Source: Gammaproteobacteria bacterium (GTDB taxonomy: Bacteria; Pseudomonadota; Gammaproteobacteria; Pseudomonadales; Porticoccaceae). Taken from it: 64,000 nucleotides of DNA. Location of the stretch: the NCBI GenBank assembly GCA_018069465.1, contig JAGPUW010000004.1, forward strand, positions 1 to 64,000, in the 5' to 3' direction. The notes under the pieces were generated by a model. That model did not search any database, had not been told where the DNA came from, and worked only from the letters and a program-made list of their open reading frames with translations. Below, one piece after another: positions 36,374-46,782 of the stretch. A program made the translations under genes and the position numbers. How positions within the stretch are numbered: the stretch's first letter is position 1; each line of letters opens with the position of its first letter.

Positions 36374-36412
36374 AACCCCGGTACTTTGCAGCAGACAAGC
36401 ACCGGGGTTTTG
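36374..36412 (+). terminator. Rho-independent terminator of ppk2
   Basis: AACCCCGGT and ACCGGGGTT form a 9-bp stem around an 18-nt loop, followed by TT, 24 bp after the ppk2 stop. It also lies just beyond the end of the minus-strand phosphatase gene. Confidence 0.7.
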
Positions 36413-36442
36413 CTACCCCGCTCTAATCTGAAAGACATAAAT

Positions 36443-38314
36443 TTAATCGCTACGCTGAATTCGCCCTTCAATCTGCGTATTAAACGGCTGCTCGATTGTT
36501 TCGATGTAAGCCACCAGCGCATCGAGATCAACCGCTCCAATGACGCGATGAGTACCCTCGCTCAAGACACTAAAGTTATCCCCACCCCCAGCAATAAAGC
36601 TGTTGGCTGTGACCGAGTACAGAGTGCTGGGCTCAAGTGCTGCGCCGCTCGCCAGGGCAATATCGACCACCTTGCTGCCGTCTGGCGCGCTGGCATCCCA
36701 GGTGTAATGTAAACCTGATGTTTTGAGGATTCGCGGCCGCGACTGCCCCAACCATTGCTGTTCAAGCAGGTCTTTAATTTGCACACCGCTCAAATTCATT
36801 GTAATCAGGTCGTTATTAAAGGGCTGAACGGTGAACAAATCACCCCAGGTAATTTCGCCAGCAGGCAGATCGGCACGAATGCCACCCGGGTTCATCAATG
36901 CAATATCCGTGGCCATAGCTTTGCGCTGAGCGTCGGCAATTAAATTGCCCAGTGCCGATTCACCCGCACTATTCGCTGTGCGGGTAATATCTTGCGCCGC
37001 ATTGCCGATGACCTGATTAACCAACAACGCCACCGAGGCCACCGCTTGTTGCGTCATGCCGGCAATCGCCGGATCAGGGCTGAGGCCCGGCTCCACATCG
37101 GCCCAGGTAGTGATAATGCGCGCCGACTTTTCAACGATGTCGCCACTGCGTGGATCGATCGCCACATCAATATCTGCGTAGGCCGTACCCCGCGAAAAAG
37201 CCTGAGTGATAAGTATCTCCTTACCCTCTGCATTACTGACCAGCTGATTGGTAAAGCCGTGGGCGTGACCGGAAACAACGATATCAATTTCACTGTCGAG
37301 CCTGTTGACGATATCGGCAATGGGCCCGCTCAAGTCTTGCTGCTCCGACTCGGTTGCACCCCCGTAAGAGCGCTGCCGTGCCCCCTGATGAATAGTCACG
37401 ACAATGGCGCGAATGCCCTTGCGCTGCAGCTCGGGGACGAGCCGATTAATGGCCTCGGCCTCGTCGATAAATTCCACGCCGGCAACGCCGGATGGCGTAA
37501 CAATGCTCGGGGTTTCCTGCAGCACCGCACCAATAAAGGCAACGCGGACACCGCCGACCAGCTTAATGTTATAGGGCGCCAATAGTGGCTTGCCGGTGGC
37601 GATATTGAATACATTGGCATTGACGTAGGGTACTGCTGAGCCCTGATAAATATCTTGTAAAAATGGGCCGTCTGGGTGATTACCACCATTGAGCAAGCGC
37701 GTTAACTCGCCAACACCTTCATCAAACTCGTGGTTACCGAGGGTGCCGACAACATTGCACAATGGGGTTTTGGCGCTAGCCCCTGTTGCTCGTGCGCTGG
37801 GCTCATTTATCCGCTGCCTAGAACCCGCCGCTGGAACAAGGGAGCAATGTTTATTAGCCAGCATGTTGAGAAAGGTAATCGAAGGTTCATCCTGTAACAA
37901 AGCGGAAACGGGGGGCGAAGCACCAACGTGGTCTCCGGCGTGGACAATAATCGAGTGCCCTCCCACCTCACGACTCTCTTGCTGTAAATACGCGGCCAAC
38001 ACAGCGGCACCACCGACAGGGCGACCAAACAAGGAACGCGACTGGAGCTGACCATGGAAATCATTAAAGCCCAGAATCTTAAAACGCTGCCAGGCGCTAT
38101 CATCATTGCCTGCGACCTCGCGCCACTGAATGAGCTCGCCAGCCCGCGCTCGCAATGCAGCGCTGTCATTGGCCTTGTGCCCACAAAAAGCAATATCTTG
38201 CTGTTGGTGATCGTGTTCATGAGAGGCTAGTGGTGCAGAGGACTTAGTCTCAGCGACCCCATGGACAGAACCGGCCAGCAAAAAGACAGAGCATGCCAAA
38301 TGTCGTAATTTCAT
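36443..38314 (-). CDS. periplasmic 5'-nucleotidase/bifunctional metallophosphatase (UshA-like)
   Basis: This 623-residue protein has a signal peptide (residues 1-22), an N-terminal metallophosphoesterase domain with ILGFNDFHGQLQ, GTLGNHEFDEG, VVTIHQGARQ and VSGHAHGF, and a C-terminal 5'-nucleotidase domain with GNLIADAQR, MNPGGIRADLPAGEITWGDL and the ANSFIAGGGDNF substrate pocket. It should dephosphorylate nucleotides or related esters outside the cytoplasm. A cysteine-rich insert (SLVPAAGSRQR...) between motifs is unusual in length. It may supply phosphate and nucleosides. Confidence 0.9.
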   Translation of the reverse strand: MKLRHLACSVFLLAGSVHGVAETKSSAPLASHEHDHQQQDIAFCGHKANDSAALRARAGELIQWREVAGNDDSAWQRFKILGFNDFHGQLQSRSLFGRPVGGAAVLAAYLQQESREVGGHSIIVHAGDHVGASPPVSALLQDEPSITFLNMLANKHCSLVPAAGSRQRINEPSARATGASAKTPLCNVVGTLGNHEFDEGVGELTRLLNGGNHPDGPFLQDIYQGSAVPYVNANVFNIATGKPLLAPYNIKLVGGVRVAFIGAVLQETPSIVTPSGVAGVEFIDEAEAINRLVPELQRKGIRAIVVTIHQGARQRSYGGATESEQQDLSGPIADIVNRLDSEIDIVVSGHAHGFTNQLVSNAEGKEILITQAFSRGTAYADIDVAIDPRSGDIVEKSARIITTWADVEPGLSPDPAIAGMTQQAVASVALLVNQVIGNAAQDITRTANSAGESALGNLIADAQRKAMATDIALMNPGGIRADLPAGEITWGDLFTVQPFNNDLITMNLSGVQIKDLLEQQWLGQSRPRILKTSGLHYTWDASAPDGSKVVDIALASGAALEPSTLYSVTANSFIAGGGDNFSVLSEGTHRVIGAVDLDALVAYIETIEQPFNTQIEGRIQRSD

Positions 38315-38424
38315 CGTCTACGCCTCGCACTATCAAAGGGTGAGTGGGTGGTGGAGGCTCGACTATAGTTGGCGTTTATTAAGCGTCGATGAAGAAATAA
38401 TGTCAGATTTTTTCTAGATTTATG

Positions 38425-39333
38425 TCAATCATTAGCTTGAAAGGACTGCCTCGCCGTTGCGCGTCCCACCTCAATAAAGCGGCGAATATAGGCAACGTCC
38501 CGATCGCTTTCTCGCATAGCAATATAAAGTTTTCTCTGCATGCCGCTGTCACCCAGTTGCAGGGTGCTGAGCTTTCCCCCTTTACACCTTATCTCTGCCA
38601 ACCAGCGGGGCAGTACACAAACACCGCGCTGTAGCTCGGTCATTTGCAGCATTAAGTCCAATGATTCAACCACTTTATGCCGGGCTGGCTTGAGGTGAAG
38701 CGGGCTTAAAAAATGATTGAAAATATCCAGCCGCTGTATAGGTACGGGAAAGGTGAGCAAGGTTTCGCCAGCCAGTTGCTCGGGGCTTATATGCTGTAAT
38801 TGTGCCAGAGGGTGAGCCTCTGCCAGCACCAACACCAGCTCATAATCGGCGAGCACCTCGTAATAACTGCCCTGCTGTTTAATGAGATCTGGCGTGATAA
38901 GAATATCAATGTGATGGTTGAGCAAGCCCTCCAGCCCGGAAAACTGAAACTTACTGACGATGTCGATATCGACATCTGGCATCTGGCGCATAAATTCACC
39001 GGTGACCCCAGTCAACCACTCATAGCAGGGGTAGCACTCCACGCCAATACGCAAGATACCCTGGCGACCTTCACCGTAGGCTTTCAAGCTCTGCTCGGCC
39101 TGGGCGAGCACCGGCAATACTTGTTCAGCCACCTGCAACAGTAATTGCCCGGCGTGGGTGAGCCGCAAGTAACGCCCATCCCTCTCCCACAAAGCCACAC
39201 CGAGCTTTTTTTCGAGGCTGCGAATTTGGTGGGACAGGGCCGACTGGCTCAAGCAGAGCGTATTCGCGGCTGCGGTTAAGGTGCCGTTTTTGTGCAGGGC
39301 GGCAATAATCCTGAGGTGACTGTGCTCGATCAT
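38425..39333 (-). CDS. metR: LysR-family regulator MetR
   Basis: The 302-residue LysR protein has an N-terminal HTH (LTAAANTLCLSQSALSHQIR) and an effector domain typical of MetR. It is divergent from metE with 103 bp between the starts, which is the classical metR-metE layout. In enterobacteria MetR activates metE with homocysteine as co-activator. No perfect TGAA-N5-TTCA site is seen in the short intergenic region, so the operator may be degenerate here. Confidence 0.92.
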   Translation of the reverse strand: MIEHSHLRIIAALHKNGTLTAAANTLCLSQSALSHQIRSLEKKLGVALWERDGRYLRLTHAGQLLLQVAEQVLPVLAQAEQSLKAYGEGRQGILRIGVECYPCYEWLTGVTGEFMRQMPDVDIDIVSKFQFSGLEGLLNHHIDILITPDLIKQQGSYYEVLADYELVLVLAEAHPLAQLQHISPEQLAGETLLTFPVPIQRLDIFNHFLSPLHLKPARHKVVESLDLMLQMTELQRGVCVLPRWLAEIRCKGGKLSTLQLGDSGMQRKLYIAMRESDRDVAYIRRFIEVGRATARQSFQAND

Positions 39334-39436
39334 CTATGAACATATCCCATTGTTAAACGATAAATCATCATTATTGCTCACCTATCACCCCCACTACAAT
39401 GCGCCGCTTCAACAATAATACGGAGCACATAGCGTC

Positions 39437-41752
39437 ATGGTGACAACACACAATCTCGGCTTCCCCCGCATTGGTAAAAAACGCGAACTCAAATTTGCCC
39501 TCGAAAGCTACTGGCAGGGCAAGACCTGCGAAACAGAACTCCTGGCCACCGCAGCCGAGCTGCGCAAGAGCCACTGGCAGCAGCAAAGCGGGCTCGACTA
39601 TGCTCCCGTTGGCGACTTTTCACTCTACGATCAGGTGCTGGATACCAGCTTTATGCTCGGTCATATTCCCTCTCGTGTCCGCGACCTACCCGGTGATGCC
39701 ATCGACCGTTATTTTCGTGTCGCCCGGGGGCGCTCCGCCGCCGACAATGCCAGCAACGAGCAGGCTAGCTGCTGCGTGAGTGCCGGGGAGATGACCAAAT
39801 GGTTTGACACCAACTACCACTACATCGTGCCGGAGTTCGATAGCAATACGGCTTTCACCGCCAATGCGGCAGCGCTGATCCAACAGATAGAAGAGGCTAA
39901 GGCCCAGGGTGTAAACATCAAGCCGGTCATTATTGGCCCGCTGACCTACCTCCGCCTCGGCAAAAGTAAAGATGGCAGTCATAAGCTGGATTTACTGCAG
40001 CCTTTAATCGCCGCCTATAAAACGCTGTTCAAGGCCCTGGAAAAAACCGGCATAGCATGGCTGCAAATTGATGAGCCAGCGCTGGTTACCGAACTCGAAC
40101 CCGAGTGGCAGGCCGCTGCCATCAGCGCTTACGAGCAGCTGCAAGAGCGATCCTTTAAAGTAATAGTGGCCACTTACTTCGGTCAGCTGCAAGATAACTT
40201 AAAGCTGGCCTGTGAGTTGCCCGTCGATGGTTTGCACATTGATGCCATTAATGGCAAAGATGAAATTGCCCAGGCCATTAGCCTATTGGGTGCGAGCAAA
40301 ATATTGTCACTGGGCATTATTAATGGCCGCAATATCTGGATTAACGACCTCAACGCCACCCTCGACTGGCTCGAACCGCTGCACCAACGCCTTGGCGATC
40401 GGCTGTGGCTGGCCCCATCCTGCTCGCTATTACATGTACCGGTTGATCTCGACAGCGAGCAAAAGCTGGATGAGGATGTGAGTTCATGGCTCTGCTTCGC
40501 GGTGCAAAAACTGGCTGAATTAAGCACTTTAGCCACAGCGCTCAACAAGGGCAGGCCATCTGTCGCCAAGGTGCTAAAGCTCAACCGGGCACTGATCGAC
40601 AGTCGGCAAAATTCGCCACGGGTCCATAAGCCCGAGGTACAAATCGCGTTAAGCCGGGTCAATGACAGTATGGCCAGGCGCCAGTCCCCCTACGCCCAGC
40701 GTGAAGTGGAACAGCGCAATAAATTCAAGCTGCCCCTCTACCCCAGCACGACGATTGGCTCCTTTCCACAAACGGCGGCGATACGTCAGAGCCGCCGGGA
40801 TTTTCGCAGCGGTACGCTGTCGGCAGCAAAGTACCAGCTGGCGATGGAGGAGGAAGTCACACACTGTGTACGCGAGCAAGAGGCGCTGGGGCTGGACGTA
40901 CTGGTGCACGGTGAACCCGAGCGCAATGACATGGTCGAATATTTTGGCGAACAGCTCGATGGCTATGCCTCTAGCCAGTTCGGCTGGGTGCAGTCCTACG
41001 GCTCGCGCTGCGTTAAGCCGCCCATTATCTACGGTGATATAGCACGACCAAAAGCCATGACCGTGGAGTGGGCGCGCTACGCGCAAGCACTCACCAGCAA
41101 ACCCATGAAGGGCATGCTCACCGGCCCGGTGACTATTTTGAACTGGTCCTTTGTGCGCGACGACCAAAGCCGCTCGCAAACCTGTTTGCAGCTGGCGCTG
41201 GCGATACGCGAAGAAGTGCTCGACCTTGAAGCGGCCGGTATCGACATTATTCAAATCGACGAAGCCGCCCTGCGCGAGGGCCTGCCCCTGCGCCAGTCAC
41301 AGTGGCAGGGCTATCTCGACTGGGCCATTCGCGCCTTCCGTATCGCCGCCAACGGGGTTGGCGATGCCACACAAATTCATACCCACATGTGCTATTCCGA
41401 GTTCAACGATATTATCGCCGCCATTGCCGCCATGGATGCCGATGTTATTACTATTGAAACCTCACGCTCAGATATGAGCTTGCTCGACGTGTTTGACGAG
41501 TTCCACTACCCCAATCAAATTGGCCCCGGCGTTTACGATATTCACTCGCCGAATATTCCCACGGTGGCATCTATTGTCGCGTTGATGCAAAAAGCTGAGC
41601 AGCGCATCCCCGCCGAGCGGCTGTGGATAAACCCCGACTGCGGTCTAAAAACCCGCCATTGGCAAGAGGTATTACCGGCACTTAAAAATATGTTGGCGGC
41701 ACGAACGCAGTTAGTTGCAAACCACCGGACGAAGATGGTGAACAAGCGGTAA
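39437..41752 (+). CDS. metE: cobalamin-independent methionine synthase
   Basis: This 771-residue protein is full-length MetE. It opens with [19 protein letters not shown] and carries the C-terminal catalytic half with [47 protein letters not shown], the zinc ligands His and Cys of HTHMCYSEF, and the last zinc Cys in [10 protein letters not shown]. It transfers the methyl group of methyltetrahydrofolate polyglutamate to homocysteine. It is regulated by the divergent MetR. Confidence 0.96.
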   Translation: MVTTHNLGFPRIGKKRELKFALESYWQGKTCETELLATAAELRKSHWQQQSGLDYAPVGDFSLYDQVLDTSFMLGHIPSRVRDLPGDAIDRYFRVARGRSAADNASNEQASCCVSAGEMTKWFDTNYHYIVPEFDSNTAFTANAAALIQQIEEAKAQGVNIKPVIIGPLTYLRLGKSKDGSHKLDLLQPLIAAYKTLFKALEKTGIAWLQIDEPALVTELEPEWQAAAISAYEQLQERSFKVIVATYFGQLQDNLKLACELPVDGLHIDAINGKDEIAQAISLLGASKILSLGIINGRNIWINDLNATLDWLEPLHQRLGDRLWLAPSCSLLHVPVDLDSEQKLDEDVSSWLCFAVQKLAELSTLATALNKGRPSVAKVLKLNRALIDSRQNSPRVHKPEVQIALSRVNDSMARRQSPYAQREVEQRNKFKLPLYPSTTIGSFPQTAAIRQSRRDFRSGTLSAAKYQLAMEEEVTHCVREQEALGLDVLVHGEPERNDMVEYFGEQLDGYASSQFGWVQSYGSRCVKPPIIYGDIARPKAMTVEWARYAQALTSKPMKGMLTGPVTILNWSFVRDDQSRSQTCLQLALAIREEVLDLEAAGIDIIQIDEAALREGLPLRQSQWQGYLDWAIRAFRIAANGVGDATQIHTHMCYSEFNDIIAAIAAMDADVITIETSRSDMSLLDVFDEFHYPNQIGPGVYDIHSPNIPTVASIVALMQKAEQRIPAERLWINPDCGLKTRHWQEVLPALKNMLAARTQLVANHRTKMVNKR

Positions 41753-41805
41753 AACAACGGGCAAACTTTTAGTAAAATGCCCTAATAAATATAATAAAAA
41801 GGCCA

Positions 41806-41836
41806 AAAAAAAACCCATAAGCACAAGGCTTATGGG
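41806..41836 (-). terminator. Rho-independent terminator
   Basis: On the minus strand CCCATAAGC, CTTGT, GCTTATGGG is followed by nine T residues. It serves the minus-strand DUF1302 gene ending at 41892 and may also stop metE transcripts. Confidence 0.8.
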
Positions 41837-41891
41837 CATAAAATGTATCGTATTTACAGGGCATACAAATACGACAGGTAAAACAAATCGT

Positions 41892-43781
41892 TTAGAAAAG
41901 GTAGGTTAAACGCATGGTGAAATCATCAGAATATTCAAGAGGGGCAAAAATTGAACCATTGTTGCTGGCATCGATAATATTGGCAAATGCCTCAATCGTC
42001 CAGTCGCCGTTGGGTTTATAACGCACTGCGGGCTGGAAGAAGAAGCCCCCATTCAGGTCATACAGTAGCGACATATCCATGCGCCAGGTAAGATTGGGAA
42101 AGGGCTGCTGCAGGGCAAACACAAAACCGTCCCAACCACGATCCTGCTCACCACCACCAGGCAAGTGATTTTTATCGCCGCCAAGCCCGCTTAAATGCCG
42201 GCCCATCATGTCACTCTCGGATTTATGCATCCATTCAAAGATAAAGAATGTCGCCGGAAAGTCGTCGGAAAAACGATGATATTTTTCAACGGTAACACTG
42301 CTAACCCACTCATCACTCTCAATAAAGTTCGCCGATACTGCGGGCGAGGTAAACTTTTTATCGGGGGTATAGCTGGCCTCAAATCTCACCACTAGCTGGT
42401 CGAGGAGAGTATCTGGCTCGGCATAGAAAATGTAATTAAGACCGAAACCAAATATATTCTCCGAGGCATAGACTGCCTCCCCGTAGGCCTGCAGTGGAAA
42501 TTCAAAGCCCGTTACCAGAATATCAACAATCAACTTGCCATCTTCCAAACTGCTGACGTAGGGATCACCAAAGCCATCGGTAAAGCCAGCAAACGAGAGA
42601 ACGGTAAAAACATCGTCGATATAGCCGTACTCATCGATCAGGGTATTTAATATGCCAAGGCCATCAATACCCGCAAGACCAGTACCAGCAAACCAATCGC
42701 GCCAGGAACTAAAACCGTAATCACCCGTTGTATCTCTGGTAAAGGGCTGACTGTCTACGGTTTCCCCACTGAAACCAAAGGGGCCAGTGAGAAGATTGCC
42801 CTCCTCTAGCACCTGACCACCGGGCACAAGGCGAATAATAGGGTCGGGATTGTGGCGACTAATGGCAAAAAACTGCATGCCCAACTCGCCGACCTGTCCA
42901 CGCAGTCGCACACCACCATTAAAGTTGTCTTGCACCCTGTCATAGCCCTCTTCCAGATCCAGATGAAATTGATAGGGCAATAGACTGTAGGGTGATCCGC
43001 GATTGGGGATCACCGAGGGCTGAAACATTTGCGCAAAAACTTCTAATTCCCAATTGTTGGCTAAATTATAGCTGGCGCGAATACCCGGTGCGGATAAGCG
43101 CTCATCGGCATACTCCTCCGAGCCAAAATCAAAAAACAAGTGGCGCCTCAAATCGAGGCCATTGGCCATATCTGCGACACGAAAAAAGAGCGCCTCGCCC
43201 CAGGCTATCTGCTGTTGACCCAGGCGAATCCACAGCGGGCCATTTGAGTAATCTAAAAACAAAGAAGGCAGGTCGAGCATATAATCGTCATCACTGACGG
43301 ATAGGTAAGTTGCCTCGTTACCGTGATTATCAACACTGAATAAATTGTTGTCGCCATAGTCATTGAAAACATCGGGCTGATAATAGCCCCTCAACTTGGC
43401 AAAACCTTTCAAGTTATTGGTCAGGTAAACGGAAAAATCTATCTCTGCGCGAGTAGCATTCACATTCCAGTCAACCTCCTGATCCAGATCTTTCCTACCC
43501 AGGGTTTTCGGTAAAGTTCCATTGAGACAACCCACACCCGCCAAAAGATCTACCGCAGCACAGGCAATAAAATCTTCGGTCACCAGGTTGGTGTAAGATT
43601 TACCATTGAGAGGGTTGCCGTGGGCACTATTTTGATTTTGATCACTGTTTATCTTGTAGGCCATTTCCTGGCGAATAAAGCCTGAAACCGCATAGTCCAA
43701 GGCAAAAACTGTTGGCGATAACAGACCGACAAAAGCCAGTGCCAACAGCGGCCTATAACGTCCAAATTTTCTATTACTCAT
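41892..43781 (-). CDS. DUF1302 outer-membrane protein
   Basis: The 629-residue protein has a signal peptide (cleavage after TVFA, about residue 27) and the DUF1302 core: WIRLGQQQIAWGEALFFRVA, AEIDFSVYLTNNLKGFAKL and aromatic-rich amphipathic strands to a C-terminal RLTYLF, as for an outer-membrane barrel. DUF1302 proteins pair with DUF1329 proteins in gene sets for hydrophobic substrates; the DUF1329 gene here is at 55927, with a second DUF1302 gene at 54220. A role in uptake or export is inferred. Confidence 0.88.
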   Translation of the reverse strand: MSNRKFGRYRPLLALAFVGLLSPTVFALDYAVSGFIRQEMAYKINSDQNQNSAHGNPLNGKSYTNLVTEDFIACAAVDLLAGVGCLNGTLPKTLGRKDLDQEVDWNVNATRAEIDFSVYLTNNLKGFAKLRGYYQPDVFNDYGDNNLFSVDNHGNEATYLSVSDDDYMLDLPSLFLDYSNGPLWIRLGQQQIAWGEALFFRVADMANGLDLRRHLFFDFGSEEYADERLSAPGIRASYNLANNWELEVFAQMFQPSVIPNRGSPYSLLPYQFHLDLEEGYDRVQDNFNGGVRLRGQVGELGMQFFAISRHNPDPIIRLVPGGQVLEEGNLLTGPFGFSGETVDSQPFTRDTTGDYGFSSWRDWFAGTGLAGIDGLGILNTLIDEYGYIDDVFTVLSFAGFTDGFGDPYVSSLEDGKLIVDILVTGFEFPLQAYGEAVYASENIFGFGLNYIFYAEPDTLLDQLVVRFEASYTPDKKFTSPAVSANFIESDEWVSSVTVEKYHRFSDDFPATFFIFEWMHKSESDMMGRHLSGLGGDKNHLPGGGEQDRGWDGFVFALQQPFPNLTWRMDMSLLYDLNGGFFFQPAVRYKPNGDWTIEAFANIIDASNNGSIFAPLEYSDDFTMRLTYLF

Positions 43782-44737
43782 ACAATACTACCCATAGATT
43801 CAGCACATTTTCTTTAACAAGAGGATTTTTAGGCGCAGAAAAACCCCAGCTTGCGATTCATTATTGAATTTCTCGCAATCGGCATATAACGCTATTAACA
43901 ACCACTCTTATTTTTTCAGCTGACTACAACAATATGGAAGACTTTACTAAAATACTTCTTGTTGTTCGCAACATCAAAAGCACCCATTTAACAGCTAATA
44001 CAGGGATACCTACTTACCCAGCAAGAAATGACTATAAGCGCTAAAATAGCGCGTAATTAGGCACAATCTCGACAGGTTTTTACCTTAAAAAACCAGCTAC
44101 TACTCACTTTTATTAATGGCCTTTGCCATTATTTATTAATAACAGGCAAGTGTTTTTACCTCGCCTGATCTTATAAACTCAATATTTGCGAACAGTATCA
44201 CGTATTTCCTTTGGGATTGACTGTCATAACCTACAGGTCTTATGGCGAAGCACTCAGCTCATCAGCGCTTGCGATAAGCCGTGACACTTCAAGCGGCGTA
44301 GTTTTAACGACTTATGGAGCAGTGTATTTATGTAATACACACATAAATCGTTAGCACTGTAACTAGTACTATAAATAAACCGAGTGGACGTAGCGCCGCC
44401 TCGGCCGGGTTCATCAAAACATAAATAGTTTTTATTATTGGCGTCGGGCCTGACTGCTCTATAGCAGAGATGAAGACTGCTAGAGAGCATCTGAATAATG
44501 TCAGAAGAAACCCGCAAACAAGTGCTAGCGAGGGTATCGGGATGGCAAAGTAGCCACAGGGCATACTCAGGTTAAGAGCTGAGCGCTAGCAGAAAGGCTA
44601 TAAATAAGGCTAGGAATTATCTAAAAAATCAGGCAACTCAGCAAGGTCCATATCACCGTGCCCCGCTCCCGTATTCAATAATCAAGGAGCCACTTTCGTT
44701 TGGGGACAAAGTGACTGATAAGCTAGCCGGGTGTGCT
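43782..44737. other. 956-bp gene-poor region with possible transposon debris
   Basis: No confident gene is seen. A 25-codon plus-strand frame (44498-44575, MSEETRKQVLARVSGWQSSH then RAYSG) resembles the very N-terminus of an IS66-type accessory protein but stops at once. A 78-codon minus frame (44328-44564) holds two hydrophobic stretches without a supported start. A small hairpin, GTGTATT/AATACAC, lies at 44322-44340. The 43782-44200 part is AT-rich and shows only the promoter-side leader of the DUF1302 gene. Confidence 0.4.
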
Positions 44738-45169
44738 TTACACCTCAGCCGTATTGAGCCAGGTGTCGTGCTTGTTGCAAACACTCAGTACATTGACCAC
44801 GCCGCGATAACCACCCACGGCTATCTCGGAAATCGCTGCATTGTCTTTACTCGGGTCAAACATATGTTCAGCGATAAAGTTAAAGTCCTTATCCAGCACA
44901 ATGTGCTTCACAATGTAGTGAACGTAGGAGTCCATACTGTGGGCGGTGACGATTTTCAGCACAGCACCACTCTCTGCTGTTGCGACTTCAATATTTGGCA
45001 AGTGACCACCCACCTTCTTGCTCCAACGTCCGGGGGCATCTTTGGTGAAGTACAAACCACCGGCCATACCGGGCGCTTTTACAGGCGCACTGGCCAACGC
45101 CAATTGAGGAGCAACGATTCCCGCGACGGCACCACCAAAAGCTAAACGAATAAAATTTCTACGATCCAT
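44738..45169 (-). CDS. Tat-exported superoxide reductase-like protein
   Basis: This 143-residue protein starts with a twin-arginine signal (DRRNFIRLAFGGAVAG, then hydrophobic to LALA). The mature domain aligns by eye with superoxide reductase/desulfoferrodoxin Fe-centre ligands: H56 in GGHLPNIE, H77 and H84 in AHSMDSYVHYI, and C131 and H134 in SVCNKHDTWL. The expected four His and one Cys are thus present; one more spacer residue than usual separates H77 and H84. No rubredoxin-like N-terminal iron site is seen. The start at 45169 has GGAG at proper spacing. A role in protecting the adjacent oxidative pathway is inferred. Confidence 0.65.
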   Translation of the reverse strand: MDRRNFIRLAFGGAVAGIVAPQLALASAPVKAPGMAGGLYFTKDAPGRWSKKVGGHLPNIEVATAESGAVLKIVTAHSMDSYVHYIVKHIVLDKDFNFIAEHMFDPSKDNAAISEIAVGGYRGVVNVLSVCNKHDTWLNTAEV

Positions 45170-45181
45170 TATTTTCTCCAT

Positions 45182-45532
45182 AAAATATATTAATTGGGAT
45201 AGATATCTTTATAACTACCCGGTCGGTGGGTCTTTTAATACTATTCAAAATCGAGTGTAACCCGCTGTAAATAATTCAACACATTATTAACAATAAAATT
45301 GACCGCAGAAACCACTAACTCGTAGGAAATCAATGACTGGGCTTTTTCTTCTAAAGCCTTTTCCTTTAACGATAATTCAAGCTGCCGGGAGCGCAGCCAA
45401 TAAAGCGGTAAAAAATATGTTAATGACCAATATAAGTCACGTTATTATCAGTAAATATGACAAGTGAATTAACAATTAATAACAAACGCCGGTAAAGTAA
45501 TAGTTCTGCGGGCTTCAACGCCCTCATCGGGG
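45182..45532. promoter_or_regulatory. upstream region of the Tat-exported protein
   Basis: No gene is seen. ACCCGGTCGGTGGGT at 45217-45231, 48 bp before the supported start, is partly palindromic and could be a TetR-type operator or overlap the promoter; the rest is AT-rich and unremarkable. Confidence 0.35.
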
Positions 45533-46717
45533 CTAATCAGGCTCTACTCCCAAAAGCTGCATACCCTGTAATTCTGCAGCACCATCCATATCCACTGCGG
45601 CGTGGTGGGTGGCCATCATTACGTCTCGATAATACTGCTGCATTGGCGAATCGTTATACGCGGCATGAGCGCCCGCACCTGCATACAAGCGCTCAACGGC
45701 ACGGCGACAAAGCTCAACAGCATAGGCCGACTGCCAACGCAGTAAGGCCTGGGCGGCCTCGTCAACGGGCTCTTTGGCAACAGTGATCTCATCAAACATG
45801 TCACAGTTTCTGGCGAGTATCAGCTCAGCCGTACTTATCTCGCCAGAGGCTTCGGCGACACGACGCTGCATGGTACCGCGGCGCGCTTTGGCACCACTGC
45901 CTTCACCACTATAAATATCGGGGCGCACAGAGGTTTTTTCGATAAACAAACTCAACATTTCTCGGGCCATACCAAGTACAGCACCAGCCAGTTGCGCGGA
46001 GAGGCTGCACAGCACCGGCACCATATAGAGCCCGCTATTTTCGTGGTCATGGGCGTGAGGGCTGCGACCGCTAAAGAGTTTTCCCGTTGCCTCGGCCCGG
46101 TGCTCCGGTACAAAAACATCCTTCAGAACCACATCTTTTGAGCCACTACCGCGCATACCCAGAGTGTGCCAGGTGTCATCCAGCTCAACCTGATCCCGTG
46201 GCAACATGACATGCAAACTACCCGGCCCGCCGCCGCTATCTTTGGCACGCAGAGCACCGATTAAAAGCCAGGGCGAATGATCGACACCGGAACAAAACTG
46301 CCAGCGACCACTTAGTAACCAGCCACCCTCTGCTTTCTTAAACGTCCCCTGACTGGCCAATGTGCCGGCGATAAACAGGTCTGGATCAGCATCAAACATT
46401 TCCGCACGGCACCTGGCTGAGAAATTCCCGGCAATCCAGTTGTGGGCACCACACACCATCATCACCCAGCTCGATGCGGGGCAGGCCCGTGCCGTTTCTG
46501 CGCAGGCATGTAGTTGAGCGCGAAGAGACGCCCCATGTCCACCGTTACGACTTGGCGTCAGCAGTCTTGCCAACCCTGCGGCCTTTAGCGCAGCAATGGA
46601 TTCAGGTGCGACGGAGCGCCCGGTCTCAGTTGCCTCTCGATGTGCGGCCAGCACGGGTAGTACCGACTGGATGGATTCGTTGTAACGGGATGTTTCAAGA
46701 GTTTCTAAAGCATTCAT
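45533..46717 (-). CDS. acyl-CoA dehydrogenase-fold flavin monooxygenase (HsaA/HpaB-like)
   Basis: The 394-residue flavoprotein has the three-domain acyl-CoA dehydrogenase fold, with AALKAAGLARLLTP, SSWVMMVCGAHNWIAGNF, GGWLLSGRWQFCSGVDHSPW and TLGMRGSGSKDVVLKDVFVP. These are the words of group D flavin monooxygenases (HsaA, HpaB type) rather than of true fatty-acid dehydrogenases, and no catalytic glutamate loop typical of the latter is evident. It would need reduced FMN/FAD from a reductase; none is adjacent. It lies 65 bp downstream of the luciferase-like gene on the same strand. Confidence 0.8.
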   Translation of the reverse strand: MNALETLETSRYNESIQSVLPVLAAHREATETGRSVAPESIAALKAAGLARLLTPSRNGGHGASLRAQLHACAETARACPASSWVMMVCGAHNWIAGNFSARCRAEMFDADPDLFIAGTLASQGTFKKAEGGWLLSGRWQFCSGVDHSPWLLIGALRAKDSGGGPGSLHVMLPRDQVELDDTWHTLGMRGSGSKDVVLKDVFVPEHRAEATGKLFSGRSPHAHDHENSGLYMVPVLCSLSAQLAGAVLGMAREMLSLFIEKTSVRPDIYSGEGSGAKARRGTMQRRVAEASGEISTAELILARNCDMFDEITVAKEPVDEAAQALLRWQSAYAVELCRRAVERLYAGAGAHAAYNDSPMQQYYRDVMMATHHAAVDMDGAAELQGMQLLGVEPD

Positions 46718-46782
46718 AGCAGGCGTACTCCAGTTATCAGGTTTCTTATTAGCACAGGATTATTCGCGCAGAATTATTCGCA

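Noticed and set aside
39334-39436. classical MetR box in the metR-metE space
   Set aside because: No clean TGAA-N5-TTCA was found; only partial TGAA words, so no operator feature is listed.
40649-41254. 201-codon minus-strand frame in metE
   Set aside because: It is a shadow of the catalytic half of MetE.
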